A stretch of 64,000 nucleotides of DNA from UBA1309 sp047605645 (GTDB lineage Bacteria; Bacteroidota; Bacteroidia; Bacteroidales; Dysgonomonadaceae). The notes under the pieces were generated by a model that was not told the DNA's origin, did no database searches, and saw only the letters and a program-made list of their open reading frames with translations. The translations under genes and the position numbers were made by a program. Positions 34,521 through 42,555 of this stretch are shown here, in pieces; within the stretch, counting starts at the first letter, position 1; each line of letters opens with the position of its first letter. The stretch spans positions 1 through 64,000 of the forward strand of contig JASGFJ010000007.1 of the NCBI GenBank assembly GCA_047605645.1, written 5' to 3'.

Positions 34521-35561
34521 TCATTCCGACTCGCCCTGCTCGTCATCCATTTGATCAGTCCCATTTGCAGTTTCGAACCATTCTATAAATTCTTCCACTC
34601 GCGTTTTGTTGGATTTCCACCAAGTGAGTGATTCCGGATAGGCCGCAACGCTGATATAGCGACAAAAGACATCAAAATAATGAGACTCTAGAATATCAGA
34701 GTAAGTTGGAACAAAATAATTCCAGAATAATCCGTCATTTTCTTCGTTTTGCTTCGACTGAAACTCGGTAAGTAATCCTTTTGTCGCCTCCTGAAAAAAC
34801 TGATACTCCGCTTGTTTATCTGACCCCGGAAATTGCGTCTTCGTTTTCTGTATGATTGCTGCCACTTGTGCCATGTCCACTCCGGGCACTTGCGCAGGTT
34901 TGTCTTCTCCGGCAACAACAGTCAGTTTATTTTGCAGAATGTCCATCATATCTTCAAATACATCCTTCGAATTGCTTCCGTCCGGCTCAAGAAGCAAATA
35001 AGAATCCAGGGCAAGCAGGGCTTCCAAATACCGGTTCTGGTCAATCAATGCATAAGCATAAGTATAATAAGCATCGGCATCATTAATTTTTTTATCAATA
35101 GACTTTCCCAAGTACTGGATTGCATGAGCAGAATCCTGTATCTTAAAGTAGCTTAGTCCCAGATTATAATTCAAAAGATAATCATCGCCACATTTCACCA
35201 AAGCCTCTTTCAAAAGAGTGATTGCATCCTGATATTTTTCCATCGCTGCCAAAGCGGTACTTTTGACAACATAAGCATCGACTTGCAAAGGTTTGAAATT
35301 AGAATTAATCACTTTTGTACTGTATTTCAAAGCCTCTGCATAGTCTTTCAATTCAAGATACGACAAGGACATTTCGTACATAGCCGGCATCGAATTCGGA
35401 TTAACCGAAAGCGCCTGTTGATAAAAACCGATAGCACCTTTGTAGTCTTCTTTATCATGCAATCGCACTCCTTGACGGATCAAAGAGGAAACATCTGTCT
35501 GAGAATAAACAGACAGGCTCAACAATAAAAAGACAGGTATAAACCAACGGAATAATTTCAT
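34521..35561 (-). CDS. Exported tetratricopeptide-repeat protein
   Basis: A 346-residue protein with a signal peptide (residues 1-20, ending SVYSQT). At least five TPR-like units are seen between residues 24 and 210, for example YKGAIGFYQQALSVNPNSMP, followed by a helical C-terminal region of about 130 residues and an acidic end (DQMDDEQGESE). TPRs imply a scaffold for protein contacts in the periplasm; no partner is indicated. It is a single-gene unit upstream of, and on the same strand as, the ECF sigma operon, separated by about 200 bp. Confidence 0.85.
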   Translation of the reverse strand: MKLFRWFIPVFLLLSLSVYSQTDVSSLIRQGVRLHDKEDYKGAIGFYQQALSVNPNSMPAMYEMSLSYLELKDYAEALKYSTKVINSNFKPLQVDAYVVKSTALAAMEKYQDAITLLKEALVKCGDDYLLNYNLGLSYFKIQDSAHAIQYLGKSIDKKINDADAYYTYAYALIDQNRYLEALLALDSYLLLEPDGSNSKDVFEDMMDILQNKLTVVAGEDKPAQVPGVDMAQVAAIIQKTKTQFPGSDKQAEYQFFQEATKGLLTEFQSKQNEENDGLFWNYFVPTYSDILESHYFDVFCRYISVAAYPESLTWWKSNKTRVEEFIEWFETANGTDQMDDEQGESE

Positions 35562-35825
35562 CGAATTAACTCTCTAAAAAATTAAAATATTATGATTTCT
35601 TGGCCTGAAAAACAATCGAAAAGGGCCAAACATAACTTAATCTAAACTTCCTCCCCGTAATTTAACAAATAAACCAACAAAAATATGATAAAACCGGAGA
35701 TTCGTATATTTTTACAATATAATAAATGCAAAACAGGAAAAGATTATTCATTTCGACGAAATGAAGCATCCGCGAGTTTACCGAAATGAATTGTTATCTT
35801 CAACAGATATTTAGTAAATAATTTA

Positions 35826-35833
35826 TACTTTTG
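35826..35833 (+). promoter_or_regulatory. -7 promoter element for serS
   Basis: TACTTTTG fits TAnnTTTG, with a leader of about 40 nt to the serS ATG. No clear -33 box at the right spacing. Confidence 0.45.
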
Positions 35834-35879
35834 CATACAAATATCATTATTTAGTGTAACCCAAACAGAGGAAAATAGA

Positions 35880-37151
35880 ATGCTGACTCTTAAAGCCATA
35901 AACGACAATCCCGAAGAAATCATTCGGAAATTGGCAAAAAAACATTTTGATGCAAAGAATATAATTTCTGAAATCATCAATTTGGATGAAACCCGACGTT
36001 CAACACAAGCAAAATACGAATCCAATCTTTCTGAACTCAATATGCTGTCCAAATCGATCGGCCAATTGATGAAAGAAGGGAAAAAAGCAGAGGCGGAAAC
36101 CGCACGTCAATCCGTATATGATTTAAAAGAATCAAACAAAGAATTCGAAATCACATTAAATGAAGCCGAAGAAAAGCTGCGCAATCTACTATTAACAATC
36201 CCAAATACGCCACACGACTCCGTGCCGGAAGGAAAAACGGCAGAAGACAACGTAACGGAAAAAACAGGAGGTATCATTCCCCAATTAGGAGATACAGCAC
36301 TTCCTCATTGGGAATTGGCAAAAAAATACGACATCATTGATTTTGAATTAGGAGTGAAAATTACCGGAGCAGGATTCCCTGTCTACAAAGGAAAAGGCGC
36401 CCGTCTGCAACGCTCTTTGATTAATTTCTTTCTTGATAAAGCCAGAGATGCCGGCTATCTGGAAATACAACCTCCTTATGTTGTGAATTCTGCTTCAGGT
36501 TATGGCACAGGGCAGCTTCCCGACAAAGAAGGCCAGATGTATTATGCGCAGGAAGATGATTTATACCTGATCCCGACGGCAGAAGTCCCGGTTACGAATA
36601 TTTATCGCGACGTTATTCTTGAAGAGAAAGATCTTCCGTTGAAAAACACGGCCTATTCAGCCTGCTTCCGCCGGGAAGCCGGTTCCTACGGAAAAGATGT
36701 CCGCGGGCTTAACCGTCTTCATCAGTTCGACAAGGTTGAAATTGTACGCATTGACACCCCGGAACACTCCTATGAATCACTTCAGGAAATGGTGGATTAT
36801 GTGCAATCGCTTGTTGACGCGCTGGGTCTTCCCTGGAGAATATTACGTCTGTGTGGAGGCGATATCAGCTTTACATCCGCACTGACTTTCGACTTTGAAG
36901 TTTTCTCTGCGGCACAACAACGCTGGCTGGAAGTAAGTTCTGTTTCCAACTTCGAAAGCTATCAGGCTAATCGGTTGAAATGTCGATTCCGCAACAGCGA
37001 CAAAAAAACGCAGTTGGTTCATACCCTCAACGGAAGCGCATTGGCACTTCCCCGTATTATGGCCGCCCTACTGGAAAACAATCAGACACCTGAAGGCATC
37101 CGCATTCCGGAAGTCTTGGTACCATATACTGGTTTCAATCTGATTGACTAA
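35880..37151 (+). CDS. serS: Seryl-tRNA synthetase
   Basis: A 423-residue class II synthetase charging tRNA-Ser. The N-terminal antiparallel coiled-coil arm (about 28-105) binds the long variable arm of the tRNA. Motif 2 is ACFRREAGSYGKDVRGLNR, with RLHQFDKVE next to it, and motif 3 is the GSALALPRIMAALLEN stretch. Length and order are as usual for the family. Confidence 0.98.
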   Translation: MLTLKAINDNPEEIIRKLAKKHFDAKNIISEIINLDETRRSTQAKYESNLSELNMLSKSIGQLMKEGKKAEAETARQSVYDLKESNKEFEITLNEAEEKLRNLLLTIPNTPHDSVPEGKTAEDNVTEKTGGIIPQLGDTALPHWELAKKYDIIDFELGVKITGAGFPVYKGKGARLQRSLINFFLDKARDAGYLEIQPPYVVNSASGYGTGQLPDKEGQMYYAQEDDLYLIPTAEVPVTNIYRDVILEEKDLPLKNTAYSACFRREAGSYGKDVRGLNRLHQFDKVEIVRIDTPEHSYESLQEMVDYVQSLVDALGLPWRILRLCGGDISFTSALTFDFEVFSAAQQRWLEVSSVSNFESYQANRLKCRFRNSDKKTQLVHTLNGSALALPRIMAALLENNQTPEGIRIPEVLVPYTGFNLID

Positions 37152-37223
37152 CAAAAAAAAAACGATCTTATTCCTTTTGACGTTTGCTTCCCGCAAATTT
37201 GAACTTTATTATGAATTCATCCG

Positions 37224-37253
37224 TTTGAAGGAATAAGATTATTAGTATATTTG
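37224..37253 (+). promoter_or_regulatory. Bacteroidota-type promoter for the SPOR lipoprotein gene
   Basis: TTTG (37224-37227), 18 bp, then TATATTTG (37246-37253). Both elements match the consensus, with spacing one base below the usual 19-21. The ATG is 25 bp beyond. Confidence 0.7.
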
Positions 37254-37278
37254 CCCAAAGAACCTAAAAAAGAATTTT

Positions 37279-37794
37279 ATGAATAGAATTTTTGGATTTG
37301 GATTGGCGCTTCTTTTGGTTGCAGGATTTAGTTCCTGTAAGCCGAAACAGAGTGCATATAAGTCAGTCTATCAGGCTGCCAAAGAAAGAGAAATGCAGGA
37401 GAGTCCATCTTCTGCTGTCACAACCCCAACAACTACGCAACCGCAATCAAACTATTCACAACCGACTGTTCGCCGTGAGAAAGTTACAGCTGTGGATGAA
37501 TCTGATGCTTCTGTTTTGAAATCGTTCAGTGTCGTTGTTGCTTCTTTAAGTGTAAAACCGAATGCAGACGCATTAAAAGCCAGACTTCAGAATGATGGTC
37601 TAAGCGTTATTTTAGCACAAAACGAACAGGGTCTTTACCGTGTTATCGTAGGCAGCTATAACGACAGAGCATCTGCCGATGCAAAAAGAAGTGAGATTAT
37701 TCAAAAGTACAACGCTATTGGTGACGCTGCTACATTGAGAAGAACTTATGGTATTCCATTTGATGATCTTTGGATTCTACAAAGATTATACTAA
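37279..37794 (+). CDS. SPOR-domain lipoprotein
   Basis: A 171-residue protein. The lipobox GFSSC places Cys near residue 20, a Thr/Gln/Pro-rich linker follows, and a C-terminal SPOR domain covers about residues 90-170 (FSVVVASLSVKPNADALKAR, then YRVIVGSYNDRASADAKR). SPOR domains bind denuded peptidoglycan glycan strands at the division septum, so this is probably an outer-membrane-anchored cell-wall binding protein. A clean terminator follows at 37816, so the transcript is monocistronic. Confidence 0.92.
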   Translation: MNRIFGFGLALLLVAGFSSCKPKQSAYKSVYQAAKEREMQESPSSAVTTPTTTQPQSNYSQPTVRREKVTAVDESDASVLKSFSVVVASLSVKPNADALKARLQNDGLSVILAQNEQGLYRVIVGSYNDRASADAKRSEIIQKYNAIGDAATLRRTYGIPFDDLWILQRLY

Positions 37795-37815
37795 AGCAGA
37801 AAAAAAATGACTATC

Positions 37816-37846
37816 AAAGGCTGTCTCAAAAGAGATAGCCTTTTTT
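37816..37846 (+). terminator. Rho-independent terminator after the SPOR gene
   Basis: A 12-bp stem (37816-37827 with 37832-37843, including G-T pairs) with an AAAA loop is followed by a T-run to 37846. It lies 21 bp after the stop codon. Confidence 0.85.
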
Positions 37847-37877
37847 GAATAACCCCTCAATAAGAAATAAACTCAAA

Positions 37878-38636
37878 TTGGAAATCAGATTTTTAGGAAC
37901 AGGAACTTCTACCGGAGTGCCGGAAATAGGCTGTAAATGCAAAGTGTGTCAATCCGCCGATCCCAAAGACAAACGATTACGTTCATCGGTATTGGTCACT
38001 CATGGTTCTACAAGAATCCTTATTGATTGCGGTCCGGACTTCCGTCAGCAAATGCTAAATCTGGAATTTCAAAAAATAGACGGCGTGCTCATTACCCACG
38101 AACATTACGATCATGTAGGAGGTCTTGACGATCTTCGTCCATTCGGACGTTTTGGTGATATCCCCGTTTATACAGAAACTTATGTCGGATCCTCCATACA
38201 GATGCGTATGCCATATATTTTCACAGAACACAGATATCCGGGCATTCCTAAAATCGATCTACAAAACATCCATCCCCAACCTTTTTACATTCAAGATATA
38301 GAAATAACTCCTATCCGAATCATGCATTACAAGCTAAGAATATTCGGATACAGAATAGGAAAATTCGCTTACATCACAGATATGAGTAGCATTCCGGAAG
38401 AAGAATTTATCAAACTTCAGGATCTGGATGTACTGGTCGTGAACGCACTCCGTATACAAGAACACCTTTCTCATCAGAATCTGAAACAAGCACTTACATT
38501 TGCATCCCGTGTCAAAGCCAGGAACACTTATTTCATTCACATGAGCCACGACATTGGCTTGCATAGCGAAATAGAGAAACTTCTTCCCGAGCATCACTTT
38601 TTCGCTTATGACGGCTTGGTTATTCAAAGCGAATAA
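37878..38636 (+). CDS. MBL-fold metallo-hydrolase (PhnP-like)
   Basis: A metallo-beta-lactamase-fold hydrolase of about 252 residues, probably a phosphodiesterase. The protein opens with IRFLGTGTSTGVPEIGC, has a possible extra zinc site CKCKVC (near residues 20-25), the metal motif THEHYDHVGGLDDLRP and late metal His residues in YFIHMSHDIGLH. No ATG is available: the frame is open from a TTG at 37845, which lies inside the preceding terminator, and a second TTG at 37878 gives the family-typical N-terminus, so 37878 is preferred. The 5' signals are unclear because the SPOR terminator is only 32 bp upstream. Confidence 0.88.
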   Translation: MEIRFLGTGTSTGVPEIGCKCKVCQSADPKDKRLRSSVLVTHGSTRILIDCGPDFRQQMLNLEFQKIDGVLITHEHYDHVGGLDDLRPFGRFGDIPVYTETYVGSSIQMRMPYIFTEHRYPGIPKIDLQNIHPQPFYIQDIEITPIRIMHYKLRIFGYRIGKFAYITDMSSIPEEEFIKLQDLDVLVVNALRIQEHLSHQNLKQALTFASRVKARNTYFIHMSHDIGLHSEIEKLLPEHHFFAYDGLVIQSE

Positions 38637-38689
38637 AACAAAAAAAAAGATTTTCCCACTTTCCAGTGAGCAAATCCTCATCAATTTTC

Positions 38690-38710
38690 GTCCGGTATTC
38701 AAAACCGGAC
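38690..38710. terminator. Hairpin after the MBL hydrolase gene
   Basis: The 7-bp stem GTCCGGT/ACCGGAC with a 7-nt loop lies 54 bp after the hydrolase stop. A second small hairpin, GTAAGC/GCTTAC, is at 38722-38738 next to the 3' end of the small minus-strand ORF. Both could end the two convergent transcripts. Confidence 0.45.
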
Positions 38711-38745
38711 ATTTACATCATGTAAGCCTGAAGCTTACCTCGTCG

Positions 38746-38883
38746 TTACTTTGTGGATGCCATCAAATCACGCAACTGATTGCTTACTTGCTGACACATA
38801 AATCCGTTTCGAACAGATTTGTAACGCTCAAGCTGATAGCGCAAAGAAGCTATCAAGCTCTGCTTGCTTTCTTGAGTTCTCAT
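38746..38883 (-). CDS. Small 45-aa basic helical protein
   Basis: A short frame starting at ATG 38883 and stopping at 38746. The sequence is helical and amphipathic (MRTQESKQSLIASLRYQLER, ending LRDLMASTK) with net positive charge. A perfect -7 element TATATTTG (minus strand) at 38958-38965 would give a leader of about 70 nt, and a hairpin follows the stop. It is not recognised as any family. Composition, promoter and terminator support a real gene, but length alone makes this uncertain. Confidence 0.5.
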   Translation of the reverse strand: MRTQESKQSLIASLRYQLERYKSVRNGFMCQQVSNQLRDLMASTK

Positions 38884-38957
38884 AATAACCTAAAATCTAA
38901 AATAATTGATAACCTAATCTTTTCTTACCTAAAACGTGTGATTCCTAAATCACGATG

Positions 38958-38965
38958 CAAATATA
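38958..38965 (-). promoter_or_regulatory. -7 promoter element for the 45-aa ORF
   Basis: TATATTTG on the minus strand, an exact match to TAnnTTTG, 75 bp upstream of the small ORF. No convincing -33 box. Confidence 0.45.
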
Positions 38966-39113
38966 CGACAGATATTCCATAAACATGTTATACAACATGG
39001 TTTTTCAGCAACAGATTAATTATATTTAACTATAACTAAATATTAGCCACGCCCCTGAAACAACTCTAAAAAACTATAAACAAACAAATTACATCATCAA
39101 GACAAGCAAGAAA

Positions 39114-39704
39114 CTACCTAAGGCGAATTTGAGTATCAATAAAATACAACTCATTATCTATTCCATAAAGAACGTTGTGAGGTACGGCATCAAAAACTTC
39201 ATACCTCTCATTATGAAATTCATCATAAGCATCCTCCGTGAAACCGATAGCACGCAGGTAATGAGAAATTTCTTCCACGGTGGCCTCCCGAACAGCGCGG
39301 ATAAAAGATTGCACAATCACGGCACAAAATTCCAATTTAGAATTATATGCAAATCCCATCAACGCATAAGGTACATTCGAAAAAAACAGGTTATGCGCGC
39401 GCATTCTGATAAAAAAATTCTCCATATCATCGCCGGCGTATTCGAAGTTATTCAGTTTTACGACGACATCCACATCGCTCGTATAAACTTCATTTTCTCC
39501 TCCGCTGCTCAGATAAGTCAGTTCGGAGAGTAAGAAATCATCACACCAGAGTTTTTCTTGATCAGCAAATTGTTTTAACGACTCAACTTGGACTCTCTTG
39601 CAGCCTTCTGCTGATCCAAACGAGCCTGTTGTCGTTTTTTGTCTTCTAATGACATCGGATGCTTGTTCCAAGAGCTGACCGATTCCCGTGTACGCTCCAT
39701 CCAT
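39114..39704 (-). CDS. Stand-alone kinase-like domain of the polyvalent-protein type
   Basis: A 196-residue protein resembling the Ser/Thr/Tyr-kinase-fold domain found in polyvalent proteins of phages and conjugative elements (Kinase-PolyVal). Visible features are a nucleotide-loop-like GGENEVYTS, a beta-3 Lys in VVVKLNNFEYAG, the hinge-side MGFAYNSKLEFCAVIVQSFI, a catalytic-loop-like YEVFDAVPHNVLYG (Asn present, canonical HRD absent) and the metal Asp in LYFIDTQIRLR. Here it is not fused to other domains. Its first 43 codons overlap another open frame (39575-39733), so the true start is uncertain; it could begin nearer residue 40. Substrate is unknown. Confidence 0.7.
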   Translation of the reverse strand: MDGAYTGIGQLLEQASDVIRRQKTTTGSFGSAEGCKRVQVESLKQFADQEKLWCDDFLLSELTYLSSGGENEVYTSDVDVVVKLNNFEYAGDDMENFFIRMRAHNLFFSNVPYALMGFAYNSKLEFCAVIVQSFIRAVREATVEEISHYLRAIGFTEDAYDEFHNERYEVFDAVPHNVLYGIDNELYFIDTQIRLR

Positions 39705-39733
39705 CTTCTATGAAATTCGTTGAGATATCCCAT
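39575..39733 (-). CDS. Possible overlapping 52-aa protein upstream of the kinase domain
   Basis: An ATG-started frame beginning MGYLNEFHRRWMERTRES and ending QQKAARESKLSR. It overlaps the annotated kinase ORF by 130 bp in another frame. The composition (charged, helical, aromatic anchors) looks like a real protein. Either it is a small partner gene whose stop overlaps a later kinase start, or it is the real reading frame and the kinase begins downstream of 39590. Confidence 0.4.
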   Translation of the reverse strand: MGYLNEFHRRWMERTRESVSSWNKHPMSLEDKKRQQARLDQQKAARESKLSR

Positions 39734-39905
39734 GTACTAAAAAAAATTTGTCCAAGTACAAAGATAAATTCTTAACGCAAGTAAAGCGTCGCATTCTAGT
39801 TAAAATTTTCTTCATTAACATTTATGATTTTCTTAACTTCCAAGAGATGCAAGCTTCACTTCATTCAAAATTTCCGTTTCACCACAAAAAATAAAAATCA
39901 TTTTC

Positions 39906-39913
39906 TATCTTTG
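39906..39913 (+). promoter_or_regulatory. -7 promoter element for the DUF4230 gene
   Basis: TATCTTTG matches TAnnTTTG and lies 22 bp before the ATG at 39935. It argues against a start farther upstream. Confidence 0.5.
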
Positions 39914-39934
39914 AGCAAACGAAAACATACATCA

Positions 39935-40555
39935 ATGAAAAGAGTAATCATCTATTTGTTTTTCTTCTTAATTATCGCAATTCTCTCCTTTTTCCTGTAC
40001 AAATCCTGTACAAAAAATAAAGATACAGAAGAAGTATATGTATCACATGAAATGGTCGTACAGCAAATAGAACAACTCGGCAGGTTAGAGGTGGTGAAAT
40101 ACAACATCCAGGACTTGATGCAATATGAAAAGAAACGGAATTGGTTGCCTAATTCGAAAATCACGATTAAAGTGGTAGGAGAAGTGACCGGATGCATTGA
40201 TTTGGCGCAACTTGCGCCCGGAGATATCATTGTAAACAAAGATTCTGTAAACGTGATACTGCCCGATCCGGAGATCTGCAATTACAAAGTGGATCATTCT
40301 AAATCCAGAGTCTTTAATGTGGAATACGGCTTGTGGGAAACCGATAAAGTGGTAGACGAAGCTTATAAACAGGCAGAGCAAAATCTTTACAAACAAGCAC
40401 AAAATATGGGAATCGCCAAAGAGAGCAAAGCAAATGCAGTGAAAGTGATGCGCCCTATTTTGCAGGGATTAGGCTTCAAACGAATTCATATTGGATTTAA
40501 ATCCGATCCGAATTACACATCCCAAGGTCAAAGTATCGAAATAAAGAAAGAGTAA
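39935..40555 (+). CDS. DUF4230 membrane-anchored protein
   Basis: A 206-residue protein with one N-terminal membrane segment (about residues 4-22) and a Lys-rich exit. The DUF4230 domain follows (about 35-195), with VVGEVTGCIDLAQLAPGDI and ILPDPEICNYKVDHSK, which are typical family stretches. The function is unknown; the domain is expected outside the cytoplasmic membrane. The start at 39935 is chosen because it directly precedes the membrane segment and follows a promoter; 37 residues of open frame before it lie in the promoter region. Confidence 0.88.
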   Translation: MKRVIIYLFFFLIIAILSFFLYKSCTKNKDTEEVYVSHEMVVQQIEQLGRLEVVKYNIQDLMQYEKKRNWLPNSKITIKVVGEVTGCIDLAQLAPGDIIVNKDSVNVILPDPEICNYKVDHSKSRVFNVEYGLWETDKVVDEAYKQAEQNLYKQAQNMGIAKESKANAVKVMRPILQGLGFKRIHIGFKSDPNYTSQGQSIEIKKE

Positions 40556-41056
40556 GTAAGACACCTGTGTCAAACAAATACTCATTATGAGTTGCACATA
40601 TAGATAGAATACCGAAAATAAGTGATATCAAAATTCAGAAACATGAAACTAATTTTGTTGCACGACTTCAGTATGGTCCTATTCAAATTTTGTTCAAGAC
40701 CTACATCCTACTTATTTTTAAACAATTGCACGTAATTTTAGAGTGAACGGTCTTAAATTCACGCTCAGACATGAGCATCAAATCTAAATTCCAACACTTT
40801 TATAATAAATCTGAATACAACCAATTCACATACTCTCTGTAAATAAATCACTTATAACTATTTTTTTAATGGGATACCAATGGAACTACTTATCAAACAA
40901 GACAAATTGATGTTATAATTATCCCCAATAAAGTTTAGCATATCTGTTATCTCTTCTGTAAAACTCATGAAACGATCGAAGTACAAGAAACAGAAATCAA
41001 CAAACAGACATGCTAAACCTGGATAATCCCAAACCAAAACGCTTAAGAGGCAGCGC
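40556..41056. other. Intergenic region with no supported gene
   Basis: About 500 bp between the DUF4230 gene and the end of the first GH30 gene. Only a weak short minus-strand frame (about 40858-40968) is present, without a promoter or family resemblance. No strong hairpin was noticed. Confidence 0.5.
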
Positions 41057-42454
41057 CTACCAAACATACGTACCTACAGCTCCAGCCTCTAAAACGGCTT
41101 TAAAAATCTTTTTACCATACCTGACCAAAAAAGTTTTTTGCGATTTTCCATTGTTGATAACGACAACCACCTTCTGCCCTTTAGGAGTAAGAAAAGCGAC
41201 ATTATTCAGTTCGGGCAATAAGTTAGACTCTATACGAACAGAGCCCGGACGAACAAACTTGGCTGCATGAGCTACAATATAATACCCGACATTCCGCGAA
41301 ACAGAATCTCTGTCAATAGTAATACCTCCGAGACAGAGGTCACAGCCACCTCTATCGGTATGAGGCTTTAACTGAGGATTCGACGAGAGGTTCCATTCCA
41401 AAACGGTACGACACCAATTCCGGGTTGCACCAATCGTAAGGTTGTTGATGTGATCGGATAAATCTTTGCCGAAATCACTCGGAGAGCCAATCCATTGCTC
41501 GGTAAAATATAAATTTTTGTCGGGATGAGCGTTATGAACTTCGCTCAAGGCTTCAATTTTACCTTCATAAAGATGAAAGGCCGAACCATCTATAAATTTC
41601 CTGGACTCCGGATCATTCAAGATTGAAATCGGATAATCCGGCCGGTTTGCATTATGATCATAGATAATGATTTTCGTATCCAAACCTGCATTTGCAAATG
41701 CTGGCCCCAAGTGTGATTTAACAAACTCCGACTGAGCTTCAGCCGGCATATACATACTCGGATTGTTACCCGGATGCAAAGGCTCATTCTGAACTGTAAT
41801 AGCATCAATCCTTATGCCTGCAATTCTCATCTCCTGGACATAACGAACCAAATATCTGGCATAAACGGAATAGTATTCCTTCATTAAACTTCCCCCGCGG
41901 GTATCTTGTGATGTTTTCATCCACTTAGGTGCAGACCACGGAGATCCCAGAATTTTAATCTGGGGATTAATAGCCAGAATTTCCTTTAAAACAGGGATTA
42001 AATAAGCTGAATCGGGAGCAAGGGAAAAATTTTTCAGTTCAGGATCCACTTTTCCTTCTCCTAAATCGTCATACGAGAACGGGATGGAATCTAAATCCGA
42101 AGCACCGATGCTTATTCTCAGATAACTAATTCCGATATTATACTTGTCATATAAAAAAAGTTCTTTCAATAAATCGGCACGTGCTTTAGAAGACATCTTC
42201 ATCAAATGCCAGGCACTTCCTCCGGTCAGGGTAAACCCAAATCCATCCATCTGCTGATACATCTTTCGATCATTAATTACAATCGATGGAAAGGATGTTT
42301 TCTTTGGATTTGAGAAAGATAAAGGCTCTGTTTTTTCAGAAAAGAGCAATGATTTATCAGGATTTGTGACCCATTGGTGTACAGACTGCGACTGCAACGC
42401 ATAGGTACAAGTCCAAAAACAGATACAAGAAAAGAAATATAAGAAGTATTTCAT
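41057..42454 (-). CDS. GH30-family glycoside hydrolase (first copy)
   Basis: A 465-residue secreted beta-glycosidase with a signal peptide (residues 1-22). The (beta/alpha)8 barrel starts near QQMDGFGFTLTGGSAWHL. The acid/base Glu-224 is in ITVQNEPLHPGNN and the nucleophile Glu-319 is in NLYFTEQWIG. A C-terminal beta domain follows (about 400-465). GH30 includes glucosylceramidase, beta-1,6-glucanase and xylanase activities, and the subfamily cannot be fixed here. It is the last gene of the SusC-SusD-GH30-GH30 operon. The two GH30 proteins are divergent from each other, so this is not a recent tandem duplication. Confidence 0.93.
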   Translation of the reverse strand: MKYFLYFFSCICFWTCTYALQSQSVHQWVTNPDKSLLFSEKTEPLSFSNPKKTSFPSIVINDRKMYQQMDGFGFTLTGGSAWHLMKMSSKARADLLKELFLYDKYNIGISYLRISIGASDLDSIPFSYDDLGEGKVDPELKNFSLAPDSAYLIPVLKEILAINPQIKILGSPWSAPKWMKTSQDTRGGSLMKEYYSVYARYLVRYVQEMRIAGIRIDAITVQNEPLHPGNNPSMYMPAEAQSEFVKSHLGPAFANAGLDTKIIIYDHNANRPDYPISILNDPESRKFIDGSAFHLYEGKIEALSEVHNAHPDKNLYFTEQWIGSPSDFGKDLSDHINNLTIGATRNWCRTVLEWNLSSNPQLKPHTDRGGCDLCLGGITIDRDSVSRNVGYYIVAHAAKFVRPGSVRIESNLLPELNNVAFLTPKGQKVVVVINNGKSQKTFLVRYGKKIFKAVLEAGAVGTYVW

Positions 42455-42555
42455 AGGATTATTTTTTCATTTTTGACGGGATACAACTCACTATGTTTTT
42501 ATAAAAAGCTTAGGAATTCAATAAAATCAGACTAGAGTCGAAACGATAATCAATT

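Noticed and set aside
40858..41067. 69-codon minus ORF beyond the GH30 genes
   Set aside because: It overlaps the end of the GH30 gene, has poor composition, and has no promoter or family resemblance.
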